The position numbers and the translations under genes are program-made. A DNA stretch of 64,000 bases from Thiomicrospira sp. WB1 (lineage in GTDB: Bacteria; Pseudomonadota; Gammaproteobacteria; Thiomicrospirales; Thiomicrospiraceae). The notes beneath the pieces are model-generated. The model did not search any database and had not been told where the DNA came from. It saw only the letters and a list, made by a program, of their open reading frames with translations. Numbering within the stretch: the stretch's first letter is position 1; every line of letters starts with the position of its first letter. The stretch lies in contig NZ_LQBN01000001.1 in assembly GCF_001507535.1 (NCBI RefSeq), positions 1 through 64,000 of the forward strand, read 5' to 3'. Of this stretch, positions 47,724 to 55,531 are shown one piece after another.

Positions 47724-48053
47724 ATGGAATGGCTACTGAGTGCACTGATTCTGATTGGCGCCGGATTTACCCTGGTGGGGTCCATTGGTCTGGCCAAACT
47801 GCCGGATTTTTATACCCGTCTGCACGGCCCGACCAAAGCCACCACTCTGGGCGTGGGGGCGATCTTAATCGCTTCCGCCGTTTATTTCAGTCTTCATCAG
47901 AGTCTGAGCCTGCATGAATTGCTGATTACCCTGTTTCTGTTTATCACGGCTCCGGTCAGCGCCCACCTGATGGCCAAAGCCGCCATTCACATCCGAACCC
48001 GATCCATTCAGCGCACCCAGAACAAGCCCGAATTTGATTCGGAGCATCGATAG
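47724..48053 (+). CDS. mrpG: Na+/H+ antiporter subunit G
   Basis: 109 residues, three membrane helices, with GAGFTLVGSIGLAKLPDFYTRLHGPTKATTLGVGAIL and LFLFITAPVSAHLMAKAA. Last gene of the operon, 4 bp after mrpF. A perfect palindrome that could act as terminator follows 18 bp later. Confidence 0.93.
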   Translation: MEWLLSALILIGAGFTLVGSIGLAKLPDFYTRLHGPTKATTLGVGAILIASAVYFSLHQSLSLHELLITLFLFITAPVSAHLMAKAAIHIRTRSIQRTQNKPEFDSEHR

Positions 48054-48071
48054 GTCGCCAGTTAAACAACG

Positions 48072-48093
48072 TTTTTACCAGGCCTGGTAAAAA
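48072..48093. terminator. CCAGGCCTGG palindrome, copy 11, probable bidirectional terminator
   Basis: Perfect 22-bp palindrome: core 48078-48087 with arms TTTTTA and TAAAAA. It fills the 46-bp gap between the convergent mrpG and mlaA stop codons. The GC-rich stem and T-rich arm on both strands suit termination from both sides. Confidence 0.75.
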
Positions 48094-48099
48094 GCGCCT

Positions 48100-48882
48100 T
48101 TATTCAAAGTTAAAATCATCCAGCGGCGCCAAGGGCGGTTGCCCGTTATAAAGTTTATTGACGCGGTTCTGGAAATAACTTTCGCGCATGAACACATACG
48201 GATCCGGCTGTTGTTTGACCTGTTCGATCAGCGGCATCAGCTTAACGTATTGAACAAACCCATTGCCCACGCTCATGGCAATGCGATCACGCGTATTAAA
48301 ATCCAACAGATAAGGGTAGGCCGGATCATAGGTGGCGTCCACGCTCAACCCGGCCAGTCCGCGTGTGCTGCTCGGCCCCAGAAACGGCAGCATCAGATAA
48401 TTGGCCTCATTCCAAACCCCCCAGACATACAGGGTTTGTCCAAAATCCTCGTCCTGGTGCGCCAATCCGGCTTCGGTGCCGATGTCCAGTAACCCGCCCA
48501 ACCCCAATGTCGTATTGAGCGCAAACCGCATCAGGCTGGTGAGGCCACTTTCGATGTTCCCCTGCAAAAACCCGTTGACCATGTTCAGGGGTTCGCCCAG
48601 GTTCTGGAAAAAATTGCTGACACCGGTTTGTGCCGGAGAGGGAACGTATCGTTTGTAAGCGGTGCCCAAAGGATGGAAGATCGCGTCATTAAACGCCATA
48701 TTAAAGGCATAGACAGGTCGATTAAACGCTTCATAAGGGTCACGGTCATTAAACGCTTTGGATTCGCTCTGTTGCGCTTTGATCTCGTCGGCATAATACA
48801 AAACATCGTACTCCGCCTGAGCGGAACTGAAAAACAGGGCGTTCAGCCAAAGTGAAGCGACCATTAGAAGACGTGGTTGCAT
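48100..48882 (-). CDS. mlaA: MlaA/VacJ-like outer-membrane lipid asymmetry protein
   Basis: 260 residues. The MlaA core is clear: DPYEAFNRPVYAFNMAFNDAIFHPLGTAYKRYVPSPAQTGVSNFFQNLGEPLNMVNGFLQGN, then RFALNTTLGLGGLLDIGTEAGL and FGQTLYVWGVWNEANYLMLPFLGPSSTRGL. MlaA removes mislocalised phospholipids from the outer leaflet for the Mla pathway. The signal peptide ends SSAQA with no lipobox Cys, although the family is usually lipoprotein. No other mla genes are nearby. Confidence 0.92.
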   Translation of the reverse strand: MQPRLLMVASLWLNALFFSSAQAEYDVLYYADEIKAQQSESKAFNDRDPYEAFNRPVYAFNMAFNDAIFHPLGTAYKRYVPSPAQTGVSNFFQNLGEPLNMVNGFLQGNIESGLTSLMRFALNTTLGLGGLLDIGTEAGLAHQDEDFGQTLYVWGVWNEANYLMLPFLGPSSTRGLAGLSVDATYDPAYPYLLDFNTRDRIAMSVGNGFVQYVKLMPLIEQVKQQPDPYVFMRESYFQNRVNKLYNGQPPLAPLDDFNFE

Positions 48883-48920
48883 GCGTGGTTTCCAAAAATT
48901 TACGTAGCGATAAAAATATT

Positions 48921-49841
48921 TTAATCGCTTTGACAGCGATCTGTACAGGGAATGTGACTGGATTGTAACGTTTTTTTAAAGGCGTTCAATGCATCCAGAT
49001 TGGGAAAACTTTTACGCCAGGCCAGAACCACGGTGCGTTTGGCATCTTTTTCAGCCAGGGGGAGATAAGTGAGTAATTCATCGCTGTTCTGACAAGCACT
49101 GCAAGGCAAAATCGTCACACCAGCACCTGAGGCCACCATATAACGAATGGTTTCCAGCGAACCGCCTTCCAATGTCTTTTGCAAAGACTGATCATTGGCA
49201 CGGGCCTGAGACAATAATGGGTAGGCATCAAAAATCTGATCGCGAAAACAGTGCCCGGCGCCCAAAAGCAACAGGGTTTCATTTTCCAAATCACTTAAAT
49301 CAATGGAGGCTTTTTCGGCCAAAGGGTGCTGTTTGGGCAGGGAAGCGTAAAAAGGTTCTTCATACAAAGGCAGGCACTCAATGTTGGGTTCATCAAAGGG
49401 CAGGGACACCAATACCGCATCCAACTCACCGGATTGCAGTTTTTTGGCCAATTCATAGGTGTAATTTTCTTCAATGGTCAGGCGGACCGATTGCTTAACT
49501 GCATGAAACGCTGAAATCACATGCGGCAATAAATAAGGCCCAATGGTATAAATGGCCCCGATCTTTAATTCGGCGGTTTGAGATTGCTCGGCTTGTGCCA
49601 GTTCTTTGATGGATTTGGCTTCCTGAAGCATTTTTTGAGCAATGGGCAGAATTTTTTCACCGATCGGCGTTAATAAGACATTCTGTTTACGTCGTTCGAA
49701 TAGCGTAACGTCGAGTTCGGTTTCCAGTTTTTTGATCGCGACACTGAGAGTGGGTTGAGACACAAAACATTGTTCCGATGCTTTTCGAAAGTGTTTTTGT
49801 TTGGCTAATTCACAAAAGTATTTGAGTTCATTCAGTGTCAT
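48921..49841 (-). CDS. OxyR-like LysR-family regulator
   Basis: 306 residues. N-terminal LysR helix-turn-helix (ELKYFCELAKQKHFRKASEQCFVSQPTLSVAIKKLE) and an OxyR-type effector domain (LLLLGAGHCFRDQIFDAYPLL, SLETIRYMVASGAGVTILP). Cys198 aligns with the peroxidatic Cys199 of E. coli OxyR, but the position of resolving Cys208 is Tyr207. Two other Cys lie at 247 and 250 (LPCSACQ). It probably senses peroxide or another thiol oxidant with altered chemistry. No catalase or peroxiredoxin gene is adjacent. Confidence 0.85.
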   Translation of the reverse strand: MTLNELKYFCELAKQKHFRKASEQCFVSQPTLSVAIKKLETELDVTLFERRKQNVLLTPIGEKILPIAQKMLQEAKSIKELAQAEQSQTAELKIGAIYTIGPYLLPHVISAFHAVKQSVRLTIEENYTYELAKKLQSGELDAVLVSLPFDEPNIECLPLYEEPFYASLPKQHPLAEKASIDLSDLENETLLLLGAGHCFRDQIFDAYPLLSQARANDQSLQKTLEGGSLETIRYMVASGAGVTILPCSACQNSDELLTYLPLAEKDAKRTVVLAWRKSFPNLDALNAFKKTLQSSHIPCTDRCQSD

Positions 49842-50189
49842 GATCAGCGTGTTCGTCTGTGGTTAAGGAAAAGATAAAGCTTGTTGTTATTACTGTTATG
49901 CACACCGTATTCCGTGCATAAGTCGGGTTTTGCTAAATGTATCATACGCTTGGCTTGTGTACACCCATGCGGGGAAAACGATGTAACGTTTTTGTATGCG
50001 CTGTGGGCCTTTTGTGAATAAGTCGGATGAAACGCAAACATGAGCTCAAACCTTCAAAGTTCTCCACAAAATTTTGCGATTATGCACAGGGCTTAAGCAT
50101 TCGGTCCATAGGATTATCCCGTTTTTATCCACACGTGACCAGACACGATTCATTGAACCGGTTGATGGGTCATGCCATCGCAGAAAGGG
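49842..50189. other. Candidate replication-origin-like region: cluster of DnaA boxes
   Basis: 348-bp non-coding gap between the oxyR-like start and the 3' end of the GGDEF-EAL gene. Four exact matches to TTWTNCACA: TTATGCACA at 49896-49904 and 50080-50088, TTATTCACA on the minus strand at 50013-50021, and TTATCCACA at 50125-50133. One-mismatch boxes lie at 49858-49866, 49913-49921 and 50060-50068. An AT-rich stretch lies at about 49866-49895. The oxyR promoter must also be here. No dnaA, dnaN or mnmG is adjacent, so an oriC call is tentative. Confidence 0.5.
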
Positions 50190-52235
50190 TCAGATTTCAA
50201 TCAAACGAAGAAAGTCGGATTGCTTGAGGGGTTTATGGAAGAAGTAGCCCTGACAGAGCTCACAGGCGTTTTCCAGGAGGAACTCGACCTGTTCCTGGGT
50301 TTCCACGCCTTCAGCGATCACATTGATGTTTAAGTGATCGGTCAGGTTAATGATGGTTTTGGCAATGGCCACGGCTTTGACTTGATTGGGCAGCTCATCC
50401 ACAAAGGATTTATCAATCTTAAGCTGATCGATGGGCAGGTTTTTCAAATAGCTCAAAGAAGAAAAACCAGTGCCGAAATCATCCAGTGAAATGTGGAACC
50501 CAAGTTCTTTCAATTGTTTGAGGACATAGATACTGTGAGTCAGATTTTCCAGGAACACCCCTTCGGTGATTTCCAGTTTGATCGATTCCGGACGCACGGC
50601 ATGGGTTTCCAACAGCGTTTCCATGGTCTGAACCAGTTTGGGGTCAAAGAAGTGTTTGGGACTCAGGTTAAGGGAAACCGTCAGCGTTTGATCCAGTTGG
50701 TGCTGTTCAATAAAGGCAAACACCGATTCAAACAGCCAGTTGGAAATGGGGATGATGGTCAGATTGTCTTCCGCCAGAGGGATGAAACGCGCCGGAGAAA
50801 TCAGCTCGCCCCGGAAAATCCAGCGTAACAGGACTTCGGCCCCCACGATTTTACCGGTTTTGGCTTCGATTTGAGGTTGCAGCAACCAGTAGAATTCGTT
50901 TTTGGCAACGGCATTTTCCAGACCTTCTTCCAGCAACAGGTCGTCTTTGACCTTGTTTTCCATTTCGGTTTCAAACAAGGTGACCTGGTTGCGACCGCTT
51001 TCTTTGGAAGCATACAAGGCAATGTCGGCACGGCGAATCACTTCATTGATGTTGAAATCACGCTGACCGTCAAACAGGTCAATGCCGATTGAGACCGAGG
51101 TTTTATGATAGAGATCATCCAGCTGATAGGGTTTCCCTAGGGCTTCGTGCAGGGTTTTGGCCAGTTTTTGCGAATGCAGACTGGCTTCATATAAAGTGTC
51201 CCCGATGTTTTCATAAATGATGACAAATTCATCCCCGCCAAACCGAAAAGCCTGTCCGTTCTTTTCCAGAATCTGGGTGATGCGGTTGGCGATTTTCTGT
51301 AAAAGCAGATCCCCCAGTTCATGACCGTAGGAATCATTGAGTTGTTTGAATTTGTCCACGTCCAGGAATAACAGAGCGGAAAAATAGCGGCCTTTTCGAG
51401 CCCGGTGGATGGCGCTGTTGAGTTCCTCTTCCAAAAGCGCTCGACTGCTCAGCCCAGTCAGCGTGTCGTTGTAAGCCAGTTTTTCAATTTCTCTCAAGTT
51501 GGCCTTGTTTTCCTGAAACTGCTGGTAAATTTTTTCTTCCATCCGATTGAAATTACGCATCAGACTGCCAATTTCATCGTTTTCGGTGTTCGCAAACGGA
51601 TTGACTGATTTTTCCGGATCGACTTGCTGGGTGGCTTCAATCAGTGTTTTGATCCGACGTGTGAGGTTATTGCCCAGAATCCAGGCAATGATGGCGCCGA
51701 TCAAAATCGCCACAAAAGTATAAATCAGACCTTCCTGAGTCAGATTGATCAGGTTTTTTTGCAGATGGCGGGTGCTCATGCCCACTTTGACATACCCAAT
51801 GGTGTCTTCGCCAATTTGAATGGGGGCGGTGGCATCGATGAGTTGACTGGCCTCGAGATAGCGAATTTTAACCGGATGAGTCGGGTCAATGCGTTGCAGA
51901 TTCTGCAGGTATTTGCCCACGGTGTTTTGGTTGGTATGCGCCACGATCAGGCCTTCCGGATTGAAAATCATGGCATAACGCAGATTTTCATAACTGGATT
52001 GGGACTGGATGACTTCCTGCAGACCGACCACATTATTGGAGAGCATCCATTCGGTGGTGTTGGTGGCGATGGTCTGAGCCAGGGAATGGGTTTGTGTGGT
52101 CAGCTGTTGGACCAGGAAATCGCGTTCTTTGTAGACCAGGTCAAAAATAAACACACTCATCATCAGGGCGTGCACAATCGTCACCCCCATGATCAGCTGG
52201 TGTTTAATCCGTTTTGGCCAGAGTCTGGTGAACAC
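50190..52235 (-). CDS. Membrane GGDEF-EAL c-di-GMP enzyme
   Basis: 681 residues, start GTG 52235, overlapping the stop of the PhnD-like gene by one base. Membrane segments near 12-32 and 172-192 enclose a periplasmic sensor (LAQTIATNTTEWMLSNNVVGLQEVIQSQ), then a HAMP-like linker. The GGDEF domain has RFGGDEFVII. The EAL domain reads EVLLRW in place of EAL-x-R-W but keeps DDFGTGFSSLSYLKNLPIDQLKIDKSF and AEGVE, so phosphodiesterase activity is plausible. Probably tuned by ligand binding to the co-translated PhnD-like protein. Confidence 0.92.
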   Translation of the reverse strand: MFTRLWPKRIKHQLIMGVTIVHALMMSVFIFDLVYKERDFLVQQLTTQTHSLAQTIATNTTEWMLSNNVVGLQEVIQSQSSYENLRYAMIFNPEGLIVAHTNQNTVGKYLQNLQRIDPTHPVKIRYLEASQLIDATAPIQIGEDTIGYVKVGMSTRHLQKNLINLTQEGLIYTFVAILIGAIIAWILGNNLTRRIKTLIEATQQVDPEKSVNPFANTENDEIGSLMRNFNRMEEKIYQQFQENKANLREIEKLAYNDTLTGLSSRALLEEELNSAIHRARKGRYFSALLFLDVDKFKQLNDSYGHELGDLLLQKIANRITQILEKNGQAFRFGGDEFVIIYENIGDTLYEASLHSQKLAKTLHEALGKPYQLDDLYHKTSVSIGIDLFDGQRDFNINEVIRRADIALYASKESGRNQVTLFETEMENKVKDDLLLEEGLENAVAKNEFYWLLQPQIEAKTGKIVGAEVLLRWIFRGELISPARFIPLAEDNLTIIPISNWLFESVFAFIEQHQLDQTLTVSLNLSPKHFFDPKLVQTMETLLETHAVRPESIKLEITEGVFLENLTHSIYVLKQLKELGFHISLDDFGTGFSSLSYLKNLPIDQLKIDKSFVDELPNQVKAVAIAKTIINLTDHLNINVIAEGVETQEQVEFLLENACELCQGYFFHKPLKQSDFLRLIEI

Positions 52236-53182
52236 TAATCGTTATCCTCGTTATCTCTGGGGTGTGCAAGCAGCGCATTGTCGCCAATTTCCGCCCGAAA
52301 CGTCTTCATAAAACGTTGGATCGGTTCATAGGTGCCGTTGTCGGCGGGGAACACCTGTTTTATGTTCATCAGATTCAGTAATTCACGTCCACGTTCATGT
52401 GTGTGCAATTGCGTGAGCAGTTGCTGAATTTTTTCCGCATGGCGCGCACTGACGGTTTCGGTGCGGTAAGAAAAGCTGTTGTTGGGCAGCGGTTCGGTCT
52501 GCCAGCCGATTTTCAGGGCTTTGGCGATGTCTGGTCGGTTTTTTTGCAGGTCATACCAGGGGATGGGCCAGGTGGCCCCGGCCGCGGTCAGTTTCAGATA
52601 AACGTTCATGATACTGGATTCCTGTGACCCTACATACAAGGTCGTTGTGTCGTTTTTCAGATCCAGCCCCTGCTGATGCAGAAAGTATTGCGGCATCATG
52701 GTGGCCGCGAGCGCCGTGGGCGCCGGGTAGGAGATCTTTTGGCCGCGCAGGTCGTCAATGGTTTTCACATCACTGTCTTTTCGAACCAGAATCAGGCCGC
52801 GAAAATTATCATTGGTGCCCATTTGAGCCAGGGTCTGATAGCCATACTGGTAATGGGTAATGGTCTGGTATGGGTTGGGCAAGGTCAGATCAAACGCTTT
52901 TTGCGCCAGCTTTTCATCATAACTGGGGTAATCTTTGGAGGCCTGAACGCGGATGGTGACCCCATCCAAATGTTCGCTCAGGTATTTGGCCAGCGGGTTG
53001 AAGACCGAGTAGAGTTTTTTGGGGTTATGCAAAGGATGCACGCCCAGGGTATAAACGGTTTTATTGGATTCAGGGGCCTGATCGCCGTATTGAGGGAGCA
53101 CAGCGTTTTCTTCGTGCGATTGATCGCATCCGCTTAAACCAAAAACGAATGTCAACAACAGCAACCAACTGAATCTGTGCAT
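52235..53182 (-). CDS. PhnD-like periplasmic binding lipoprotein
   Basis: 315 residues from ATG 53182, with AAGGA upstream. The lipoprotein signal ends FGLSGC (Cys19). The mature part is of the PhnD/phosphate-phosphite-phosphonate binder type: YTLGVHPLHNPKKLYSVFNPLAKYLSEHL, FDLTLPNPYQTITHYQYGYQTLAQMG and GLILVRKDSDVKTIDDLRGQKISYPAPTALAATMMPQYFL. There are no transporter genes nearby. The overlap with the GGDEF-EAL gene indicates a signalling rather than uptake role (inference). Confidence 0.85.
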   Translation of the reverse strand: MHRFSWLLLLTFVFGLSGCDQSHEENAVLPQYGDQAPESNKTVYTLGVHPLHNPKKLYSVFNPLAKYLSEHLDGVTIRVQASKDYPSYDEKLAQKAFDLTLPNPYQTITHYQYGYQTLAQMGTNDNFRGLILVRKDSDVKTIDDLRGQKISYPAPTALAATMMPQYFLHQQGLDLKNDTTTLYVGSQESSIMNVYLKLTAAGATWPIPWYDLQKNRPDIAKALKIGWQTEPLPNNSFSYRTETVSARHAEKIQQLLTQLHTHERGRELLNLMNIKQVFPADNGTYEPIQRFMKTFRAEIGDNALLAHPRDNEDND

Positions 53183-53198
53183 GGGCGTTCCTTTTGCT

Positions 53199-53537
53199 TT
53201 AAAAGTGTAAGGCGTCGTCTTCTTCAATCAAACTGATGTGGGGATTCATGGCGTTACGCAAAGAGCGTTTGAAAATTAATTTGTTCTGCACGGGTTCGGG
53301 CAAATCGGTAAAACGGATTAATTCCTTGTCGATCATCACATCGATGACGTCTTCAATCACCCGGACCATATCCATGTCCAGCTTGGCCAGCAGTTCCCGC
53401 ATCATGGTTTCGTTCTGACTGTTTTCGACAAACGCTTTGATTTCAGGGGAAAACAGACTCGCTTCCTCATAGCCGGGTGAGGGAGAAAATTGCAGGTCTT
53501 CAATGTTTTGAGCGTCGTTGCGTTTGACGTAAATCAT
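53199..53537 (-). CDS. Small conserved acidic protein of unknown function
   Basis: 112 residues from ATG 53537, with GAGG six bases upstream. It starts MIYVKRNDAQNIEDL and has a conserved-looking DMVRVIEDVIDVMIDKELIRFTDLPEPVQNKLIFKRSLR region. It resembles a gammaproteobacterial family that databases often mislabel as tryptophan synthase beta-like; nothing in it supports that enzyme activity. It is located 16 bp before phnD-like and 21 bp after the acetolactate synthase, probably in one transcript. Confidence 0.7.
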   Translation of the reverse strand: MIYVKRNDAQNIEDLQFSPSPGYEEASLFSPEIKAFVENSQNETMMRELLAKLDMDMVRVIEDVIDVMIDKELIRFTDLPEPVQNKLIFKRSLRNAMNPHISLIEEDDALHF

Positions 53538-53558
53538 CACGTGCCTCGCTTTTGGGCA

Positions 53559-55202
53559 TTAATTGGTCATTTCCGAAATCACATTGCCCAACAGATCGGT
53601 CAGGCGGTCGTTTTCGGAATAATCAACCGGGCAATCGATCAAAGTCACCGTGGGCGTTTCGATCGCGGTTTTCAGGGCCGGCAGCAGTTCATCGGCGGAT
53701 TGAATGCGAACCCCTCTGGCGCCGAAAGACTGCGCAAACTGAACAAAGTCGGGGTTTTGAAAATCAATGTAAGCACTGCGCTCATAGCGTCGTTTCTGTT
53801 TCCATTCAATCAAACCATATTGGCTGTCGTTCCAGATCAGTATCACGATGGGCGTTTTTTCACGCAGGGCGGTTTCCAGCTCCTGAATGTTCATCATCAG
53901 ACCGGCGTCACCGGTGACGGCGACCACGGCTTTGTCGGGATGTGCCAGCTTGGCACCGATGGCGCCGGGTAAGGCGATGCCCATGCTGGCAAAACCATTG
54001 GAAATAATGCAGGTGTTGGGTTGCTCGGCCCGGAAAAAACGCGCCATCCACATTTTGTGTGCGCCGACATCACAGATGGTAATCGCATCCTTGTCCAATG
54101 CGGTGCGCAGATCCCAGATGATTTTCTGTGGCTTTAACGGCCAGGCCTGGTTGTTTTCGAACTGATCCATTTCCGCAATCATGGCCTGGCGCAGCGGGAA
54201 AGGTCGCGGAGGCGTATCGCTGGCAGGCAGATGCTTGGTCAGCGCTTTGAGGTTGCGTCCGATGTTGCCCACCAGCTCCACGTCCGGCATGTAGCTGTAA
54301 TCCACTTCCGCCGCACAGGTGTCAATGTGAACGATGGTGTGTTCACGATTGGGGTTCCACAAGTGGGGGTGGTATTCGACCATGTCAAAGCCGACACAAA
54401 TCACCAGATCACTGTTGGCAAAGCCGCCGTTTTCGTAGTCACCTTTCTGCAGCCCGGTGGTGCCCATCGACAGTGGGTTTTTGTAATGGGGTACCGAGCC
54501 TTTGGCCATGAAGGTATTGACCAGCGGAATCTGGCAGTGCTCGGCAAACGCCTGCAATTGCGCACTGGCATTGGCTCGGGCCACGCCATTGCCTACCAGA
54601 ATCATCGGGCTTTGGGCGCGTTGAATGATGTCGGCAGCCTGCTGGATCAGTTTGTGGTCCGCCAGCGACAGACGGCTGGGGATCACCGGCAAGGGCGTTT
54701 CCGGTGTGGGCATTTCCTGAATGTTTTCCGGAAAATCTATAAACGCGGCCCCAGGTTTTTCAGTTTGCGCCAGCTTGAAGGCTTTGCGCACCACTTCGGG
54801 CAGGGTTTCCGGTTCGAGCACCTGGGTGGCGTATTTGGAAATGGGTTTGAACAGACTGACCAGGTCGACCACCTGATGGGATTCTTTATGCAATCGCGTG
54901 GTCGCGGCCTGGCCGGCAATGGCGACAATGGGGGAGCGGTCCATATTGGCGTCCGCGACACCGGTCACCAGATTGGTGGCCCCTGGCCCTAGGGTAGACA
55001 AACAAACGCCTGCCTGACCGGTAATGCGACCGTAAACGTCTGCCATAAACGCGGCGCCTTGTTCGTGTCGACAGGTGATAAAACGAATGTCGGCATCCAG
55101 CAGGGCATCGAGAATGTCCATATTCTCTTCGCCCGGCACCCCGAAGACAAATTCCACGCCTTCGTTTTCCAGACATTGAACAAAGCGCTTGGCGGCTTTC
55201 AT
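53559..55202 (-). CDS. Acetolactate synthase, large (catabolic-type) subunit
   Basis: 547 residues from ATG 55202 (MKAAKRF), with AAGGA upstream. It is a thiamine-diphosphate enzyme: catalytic Glu47 in CRHEQGAAFMADVYGR, GPGATNLVTGVADA, and the diphosphate site GDAGLMMNIQELETALREKTPIVILIWND. It condenses two pyruvates to acetolactate. The absence of a regulatory-subunit gene and the AlsS-like sequence point to the single-subunit type, but substrate choice within this family is hard to tell. A CCAGGCCTGG copy encodes NNQAWP. Confidence 0.85.
   Translation of the reverse strand: MKAAKRFVQCLENEGVEFVFGVPGEENMDILDALLDADIRFITCRHEQGAAFMADVYGRITGQAGVCLSTLGPGATNLVTGVADANMDRSPIVAIAGQAATTRLHKESHQVVDLVSLFKPISKYATQVLEPETLPEVVRKAFKLAQTEKPGAAFIDFPENIQEMPTPETPLPVIPSRLSLADHKLIQQAADIIQRAQSPMILVGNGVARANASAQLQAFAEHCQIPLVNTFMAKGSVPHYKNPLSMGTTGLQKGDYENGGFANSDLVICVGFDMVEYHPHLWNPNREHTIVHIDTCAAEVDYSYMPDVELVGNIGRNLKALTKHLPASDTPPRPFPLRQAMIAEMDQFENNQAWPLKPQKIIWDLRTALDKDAITICDVGAHKMWMARFFRAEQPNTCIISNGFASMGIALPGAIGAKLAHPDKAVVAVTGDAGLMMNIQELETALREKTPIVILIWNDSQYGLIEWKQKRRYERSAYIDFQNPDFVQFAQSFGARGVRIQSADELLPALKTAIETPTVTLIDCPVDYSENDRLTDLLGNVISEMTN
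54141..54151. repeat. CCAGGCCTGG palindrome, copy 12
   Basis: Exact core 54141-54150, degenerate arms; inside the acetolactate synthase gene (NNQAWP). Confidence 0.7.
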
Positions 55203-55244
55203 CAAACTTCCTTGCTGTTTGGCGGTCGAATCAAAGCAAAAACC

Positions 55245-55261
55245 ACCAGGCCTGGTCAAAA
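55245..55261. repeat. CCAGGCCTGG palindrome, copy 13
   Basis: Exact core 55246-55255 with right arm TCAAAA; intergenic, 43 bp upstream of the acetolactate synthase start. Confidence 0.85.
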
Positions 55262-55320
55262 TGGCACTGGCTGGATGCTGGTTGAGGTTTTTTAGAGCGC
55301 TTTGCGTGAGTCAGGGACGA

Positions 55321-55428
55321 GCTAAAAATGAGAGAAAATTTTGTTGTTCAAGGCGGGAAATGCAGGCCATGGCAGGGCCATGGTCAAATTTTCCAACGCA
55401 GAACAGCGGAATTTTAGCCATTTTTAGC
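55321..55428. repeat. Long imperfect inverted repeat, possible structured RNA or element
   Basis: Outer arms GCTAAAAATG (55321-55330) and CATTTTTAGC (55419-55428) are perfectly complementary. Inside, TGTTC/GAACA (55345-55349 and 55401-55405) and GAAAATTTTG against CAAATTTTC pair in the same nested order, and a GGCCATGG/CCATGG pair lies at the apex. The whole block can fold into one extended hairpin on either strand. Confidence 0.5.
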
Positions 55429-55531
55429 CGTGATTTGACCTCGCGCACAGAGCTCTTATTAAGTAATTATCCGATTATAAACCCAAAGCAGGGCAAAAAG
55501 CGACCACGACGGATCGCTTGGGGAAGATAGG

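Larger units (their letters stand above)
55203..55531. other. Intergenic region upstream of the acetolactate synthase
   Basis: 329 bp without a gene. It holds a palindrome copy (55245-55261), a long inverted-repeat structure (55321-55428) and an AT-rich stretch (55440-55490). It presumably contains the promoter of the leftward acetolactate synthase transcript and the end of the dsbA transcript. Confidence 0.45.

Noticed and set aside
53199-53537. Tryptophan synthase beta-like enzyme
   Set aside because: Only 112 residues, no pyridoxal phosphate site; the name attached to this family in databases is not supported by sequence.
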